DNA of 7,866 bases from an uncultured Gammaproteobacteria bacterium (GTDB lineage: Bacteria > Pseudomonadota > Gammaproteobacteria > Steroidobacterales > GCA-2729495): assembly GCA_937958785.1 (NCBI GenBank), contig CALGMY010000047.1:1-7866 (forward strand), given 5' to 3'. The first letter of the stretch is position 1; every line of letters starts with the position of its first letter. The notes beneath the pieces were generated by a model. The model had not been told where the DNA came from. It did no database searches and saw only the letters and a program-made list of their open reading frames with translations. Made by a program: the position numbers and the translations under genes. This document shows positions 5,170-7,866 of the stretch, in pieces.

Positions 5170-7143
5170 GTGCCGTATCCCACGCTCTTCAGCCCGGTGA
5201 GCCTCGGCGGCGTCACGGTCCGCAACCGGATCGCCCACGCCTCGATCGTGTCGCGTTTCGTCCACGATGGCCGGGCCACCGACCGGCTGGTGAATTACCT
5301 CGGCAGCCGGGCCCGGGGAGGCGCCGGCCTCGTGGTCACCGAGCCGGTGGCCATGACCTTCGCGAACCGCAGCCCGCAACGGCTCCGGGCCTGGGACGAC
5401 GCCGGCCTGGACGACCTCAAGCGGGTCGCGGAAGCAGTGGAGCGCTGGGACAGCCGGCTGCTCGGCCAGGTGCAGGACCCGGGCCGCGGGCGGCACGCCG
5501 CGGGCCGCAACGACCAGGCCATCGGTGCGTCCGCGTTGCCGGATGACCTCAGCTGGACGGTTCCCCACGTGCTCACGCCCGCACGCATCCGCCAGCTGAT
5601 CGACGAGTGGGCCGCCGGCTGCCGGCGGCTGCAGGCAGCCGGCTTCTCCGGCGTCGAGATCTCGGCAGGCCATGGCCACCTGTTCCATCAGTTCCTCTCG
5701 CCCTGGTCCAACCGGCGGGAGGACGGCTACGGCGGGGACATCGCGGGCCGCACCCGCTTTCTCGTCGAGCTGATGGCCGGGATCCGGGCGGCCTGCGGCC
5801 GGCCCTTCATCATCGGCGTGAAGCTGCCGGGCTTCGACGGCGTGGCGGGCAGCATCGACCTCGCCGAGGCCGGGCGCATCGCCGCGGCGGTCGCTGCCAC
5901 GGGCAACGCCGACTACTGGACTTTCGTCTGGGGCGCCCACGCCCGCAGCCTCTGGCTGCACCTGCCCGGGCCGGCGGGCCCGCGGGCGCCCTACCTCGGG
6001 CACATCCGGGAACTGCGGCAGGCCGGGCCTGCCATCCCCACCGGCGCCATCGGCTACGTGACGGACCCGAACGAGGCCGAGCGGGCCCTCACCGACGGCA
6101 CGGCGGACCTCGTGTTCCTCGGCCGCCCGCTCATCACCGACCCGGCCTGGGGCGAGAAGGCCCGGACGGGGCGCGAGGCCGACATCCGCTACTGCGTCTC
6201 CTGCAACACCTGCTGGCGGACGGTGGTGGAAGGCACCCGGCTCGAATGCGACAACAACCCGCGGGTCGGCGAGCCCGATGAGGTGGACTGGCAGCCCCCC
6301 CGGGCCCCGGCACCGAAGGACGTCGCCGTCATCGGCTCGGGCATCGCCGGCCTCGAGGCGGCCTGGGTGGCCGCCGCGCGCGGCCACCGGGTCACGGTCT
6401 ACGGGGCGGGCGCGGAGCCCGGCGGCAAGACCCGCCTGCACGCGGAACTGCCCGGGGGCGAGCACCTCTCCAGCATCTACGATTACCAGCAGCTGGCCTG
6501 CCGCCGCCACGGCGTGCGCTTCCGCATGGGCGCCTTCGTGGACGCCGCCGCCGCGGCGGCGCTCGACGCCGATGTCGTGATCCTGGCGACGGGCAGCACG
6601 CCCGCGGTACCGGCCTTCGTGCCGCCGGATTTTGCCGCCGAAGGTCTCGTGCCCGACCTCCGCACGCTGCTCACGAGGCTGCGCGGGCGCACGACGCGGG
6701 ACGACGGACGGGCTGTCATCTTCGACCAGGACCACACGGAAATGGTCTACGGCGCGGCGCTGCGCCTGCTCGACCACTTCAGCCAGGTCACGATCGTCAC
6801 GCCGCGCGAGCGCATCGCCAGCGACGTGGCGTTGCTGAACCGCCAGAGCATCTACCACCACCTGTTCGACCGGCGCGTGGAGATCATCACCAACGTCGAG
6901 CCCCGTTCCCTGGACGGGCTCGAGGACGGCCGCCTGACGCTTTTCAACGTCTACAACGGCGACCCCACGGTGCTGGAGGGTGTCGCCTCGGTTACCTACG
7001 CGACGCCGCGGGTGCCGGATGACGGTCTTCGGGCCGTGCTCGAGGCCACGGGCCGGGAGGTGCACCTGGCGGGAGACTGCCACGCGCCGCGCTCGGTGCT
7101 CGCGGCCACGAGGCAGGGCTACGAGGCGGGGCTGGCGGTCTAG
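5170..7143 (+). CDS. FMN/4Fe-4S/FAD oxidoreductase, 2,4-dienoyl-CoA reductase / trimethylamine dehydrogenase class
   Basis: A 657-residue cytoplasmic complex flavoenzyme. Residues 1-335 are an Old Yellow Enzyme-like FMN barrel (LFSPVSLGGVTVRNRI at 6-21; QFLSPWSNRREDGYGG at 174-189; phosphate-binding FLGRPLITDP at 316-325). The 4Fe-4S ligands are C342, C345, C348 and C360 (C-x2-C-x2-C-x11-C). A dinucleotide fold begins at DVAVIGSGIAGLEAA (384-398), and the C-terminal FAD block is HLAGDCHAPRSVLAATRQG (632-650). The Cys spacing resembles trimethylamine dehydrogenase (first three cysteines C-x2-C-x2-C) more than E. coli FadH (C-x2-C-x3-C). Residues 168-170 read H-G-H where many homologs have H-G-Y, so the active site differs. 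The start is GTG, 3 bp after the small-protein stop, with a weak ribosome site; it gives the normal barrel start and family length. The reaction is probably reduction of a C=C bond or dehydrogenation of an amine or alkene; the substrate is unknown. Confidence 0.93.
   Translation: MPYPTLFSPVSLGGVTVRNRIAHASIVSRFVHDGRATDRLVNYLGSRARGGAGLVVTEPVAMTFANRSPQRLRAWDDAGLDDLKRVAEAVERWDSRLLGQVQDPGRGRHAAGRNDQAIGASALPDDLSWTVPHVLTPARIRQLIDEWAAGCRRLQAAGFSGVEISAGHGHLFHQFLSPWSNRREDGYGGDIAGRTRFLVELMAGIRAACGRPFIIGVKLPGFDGVAGSIDLAEAGRIAAAVAATGNADYWTFVWGAHARSLWLHLPGPAGPRAPYLGHIRELRQAGPAIPTGAIGYVTDPNEAERALTDGTADLVFLGRPLITDPAWGEKARTGREADIRYCVSCNTCWRTVVEGTRLECDNNPRVGEPDEVDWQPPRAPAPKDVAVIGSGIAGLEAAWVAAARGHRVTVYGAGAEPGGKTRLHAELPGGEHLSSIYDYQQLACRRHGVRFRMGAFVDAAAAAALDADVVILATGSTPAVPAFVPPDFAAEGLVPDLRTLLTRLRGRTTRDDGRAVIFDQDHTEMVYGAALRLLDHFSQVTIVTPRERIASDVALLNRQSIYHHLFDRRVEIITNVEPRSLDGLEDGRLTLFNVYNGDPTVLEGVASVTYATPRVPDDGLRAVLEATGREVHLAGDCHAPRSVLAATRQGYEAGLAV
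7140..7143. other. Shared CTAG: overlapping convergent stop codons
   Basis: The palindrome CTAG provides TAG for the plus-strand oxidoreductase (7141-7143) and TAG for the minus-strand racemase-like gene (7142-7140). There is no room for an intrinsic terminator between the genes, so the transcripts must run into each other. Confidence 0.9.
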
Positions 7144-7866
7144 GCGGGCAGCAGGCCGCCCGGTTCGGCCGGCGCGAGTTCCGGCGCCGCCACCCGCGTG
7201 AGGGCCCAGGCGAGGCACAGGTTCGAGGACAGCACCGGCAAGTCCAGCTCGCGGCGCAGGGCCGCGATCGCCCGCAGCGTCGGCATGCCGGTGCCGCTCG
7301 CGAGCAGGCAGTCGGCCCCGGCGCGGTCCACCTGCCGGAGGGCCGCCAGCGCGTCGCCGCTGGTGAGCTCGTAGATCCGGTGGGTGTCCACGAGGTCCGG
7401 GTCGACGCGCAGGCGCCCGGCCACCCGGATGCCGGCCTCGGACCAGTAGCGATAGCCGGCCTCGGCGAGGTCGACGGGGTAGGGCGACACCAGGGCGATC
7501 GACCGGCAGCCGAGCGTTTCCAGCGCCGCCCGGATGGCCCGCGCCGCCGTCAGCACCGGGACGCCGGCCCCGGCCTCCGCGGCGGCGACCAGCCGCTCCT
7601 CGAGCGCCGCGCCGGCCAGGTAGGAGGAGCCCGTGCAGCCGAAGCCGAAGGCCGCGAGCTTCAGGACGCCGAAGGTGCGGATGGCCTCGGGCAGGTGGCG
7701 GATGTAGTGGCCCAGCCGGTCCTCGACCCGGGGCGCCGCGTGGAACATGCGCGTGGCATAGAGCCCGACGGGGGCCGGCAGCAGCGCCCGCAGCTCCGGC
7801 TCCACGGTGGGGTTCGAGTGGGGCACGGCGACGCCGACCCGGGCCCGGGGGCCGTAATCCGGCTCG
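7140..7866 (-). CDS. Asp/Glu racemase / arylmalonate decarboxylase / maleate isomerase-like protein (5' end missing)
   Basis: This minus-strand frame is open to the window edge, so the start lies beyond base 7866. A GTG at 7826 is the first start-like codon in view, but the residues before it (DYGPRARVGVAVPHSNPTVEPE, at about 7859-7794) read as the normal first strand of the family, so it is not the real start. From the GTG there are 228 residues. FGCTGSS (residues 62-68 from the GTG) holds the first catalytic-type Cys, C64. In the second half LLASGTGMPTL (174-184) has Gly where relatives often carry the second catalytic Cys; another Cys lies nearby (C204, SSNLCLAW). This superfamily does cofactor-free proton transfer: racemisation, cis-trans isomerisation or decarboxylation of malonates. 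A one-Cys arrangement resembles arylmalonate decarboxylase, although there the retained Cys is the other one. It is convergent with the oxidoreductase and could serve the same pathway. Confidence 0.85.
   Translation of the reverse strand, partial: EPDYGPRARVGVAVPHSNPTVEPELRALLPAPVGLYATRMFHAAPRVEDRLGHYIRHLPEAIRTFGVLKLAAFGFGCTGSSYLAGAALEERLVAAAEAGAGVPVLTAARAIRAALETLGCRSIALVSPYPVDLAEAGYRYWSEAGIRVAGRLRVDPDLVDTHRIYELTSGDALAALRQVDRAGADCLLASGTGMPTLRAIAALRRELDLPVLSSNLCLAWALTRVAAPELAPAEPGGLLPA

Noticed and set aside
4795..7218. 807-codon minus-strand open frame
   Set aside because: It is a shadow of the oxidoreductase and small-protein genes caused by high GC; the product is Arg/Gly/Ala/His-rich with no recognisable domain.
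7824..7826. GTG as the true start of the racemase-like gene
   Set aside because: The frame stays open upstream and encodes the expected first strand of the fold (RVGVAVP), so the start is outside the window.

Overview
The window is GC-rich, with GC-biased third positions, and comes from a bacterium, probably a proteobacterium. The PA2779-type small membrane protein, the HapK-like protein and the tight gene spacing suggest a gammaproteobacterium of the environmental, organic-compound-degrading sort. That placement is inference; there is no rRNA or other marker gene. Nearly every base is coding. No tRNA, rRNA, CRISPR array, IS element or phage gene is visible.

Layout. (1) Positions 1-440, minus strand: a PA2779-family small secreted/membrane protein, overlapped at its 3' end by the start of a lipoprotein (probably the PA2778-family partner) that leaves the window at base 1. 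A 15-bp in-frame tandem duplication lies where the two genes overlap. (2) Positions 502-3474, minus strand: a four-gene run of a HapK-like small protein, a short-chain dehydrogenase/reductase (SDR), a LysR-type regulator and a one-domain voltage-gated cation channel. The channel has an unusual TLEGWAD selectivity filter. (3) Positions 3475-3606: a divergent, AT-rich promoter region that stands out from the surrounding DNA and carries a 32-bp imperfect palindrome. (4) Positions 3607-7143, plus strand: a three-gene run of a SAM-dependent methyltransferase with a large unassigned N-terminal half, a 124-residue coiled-coil protein of unknown function, and a 657-residue flavin/iron-sulfur oxidoreductase of the 2,4-dienoyl-CoA reductase/trimethylamine dehydrogenase class. 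(5) Positions 7140-7866, minus strand: a convergent Asp/Glu racemase / arylmalonate decarboxylase / maleate isomerase-like protein, cut off at its 5' end. It shares a CTAG with the oxidoreductase, so both stop codons lie in the same four bases.

The two divergent operons around the palindrome look like one metabolic unit. It has a complex flavo-Fe-S reductase or dehydrogenase, an SDR, a small HapK-like protein, a methyltransferase and a racemase/decarboxylase-like enzyme, with a LysR regulator in the locus. This could be an undescribed pathway that breaks down or modifies a small organic molecule; the substrate cannot be read from the sequence. The channel sits 3 bp downstream of the LysR gene and may be cotranscribed with the cluster, which is unexpected.
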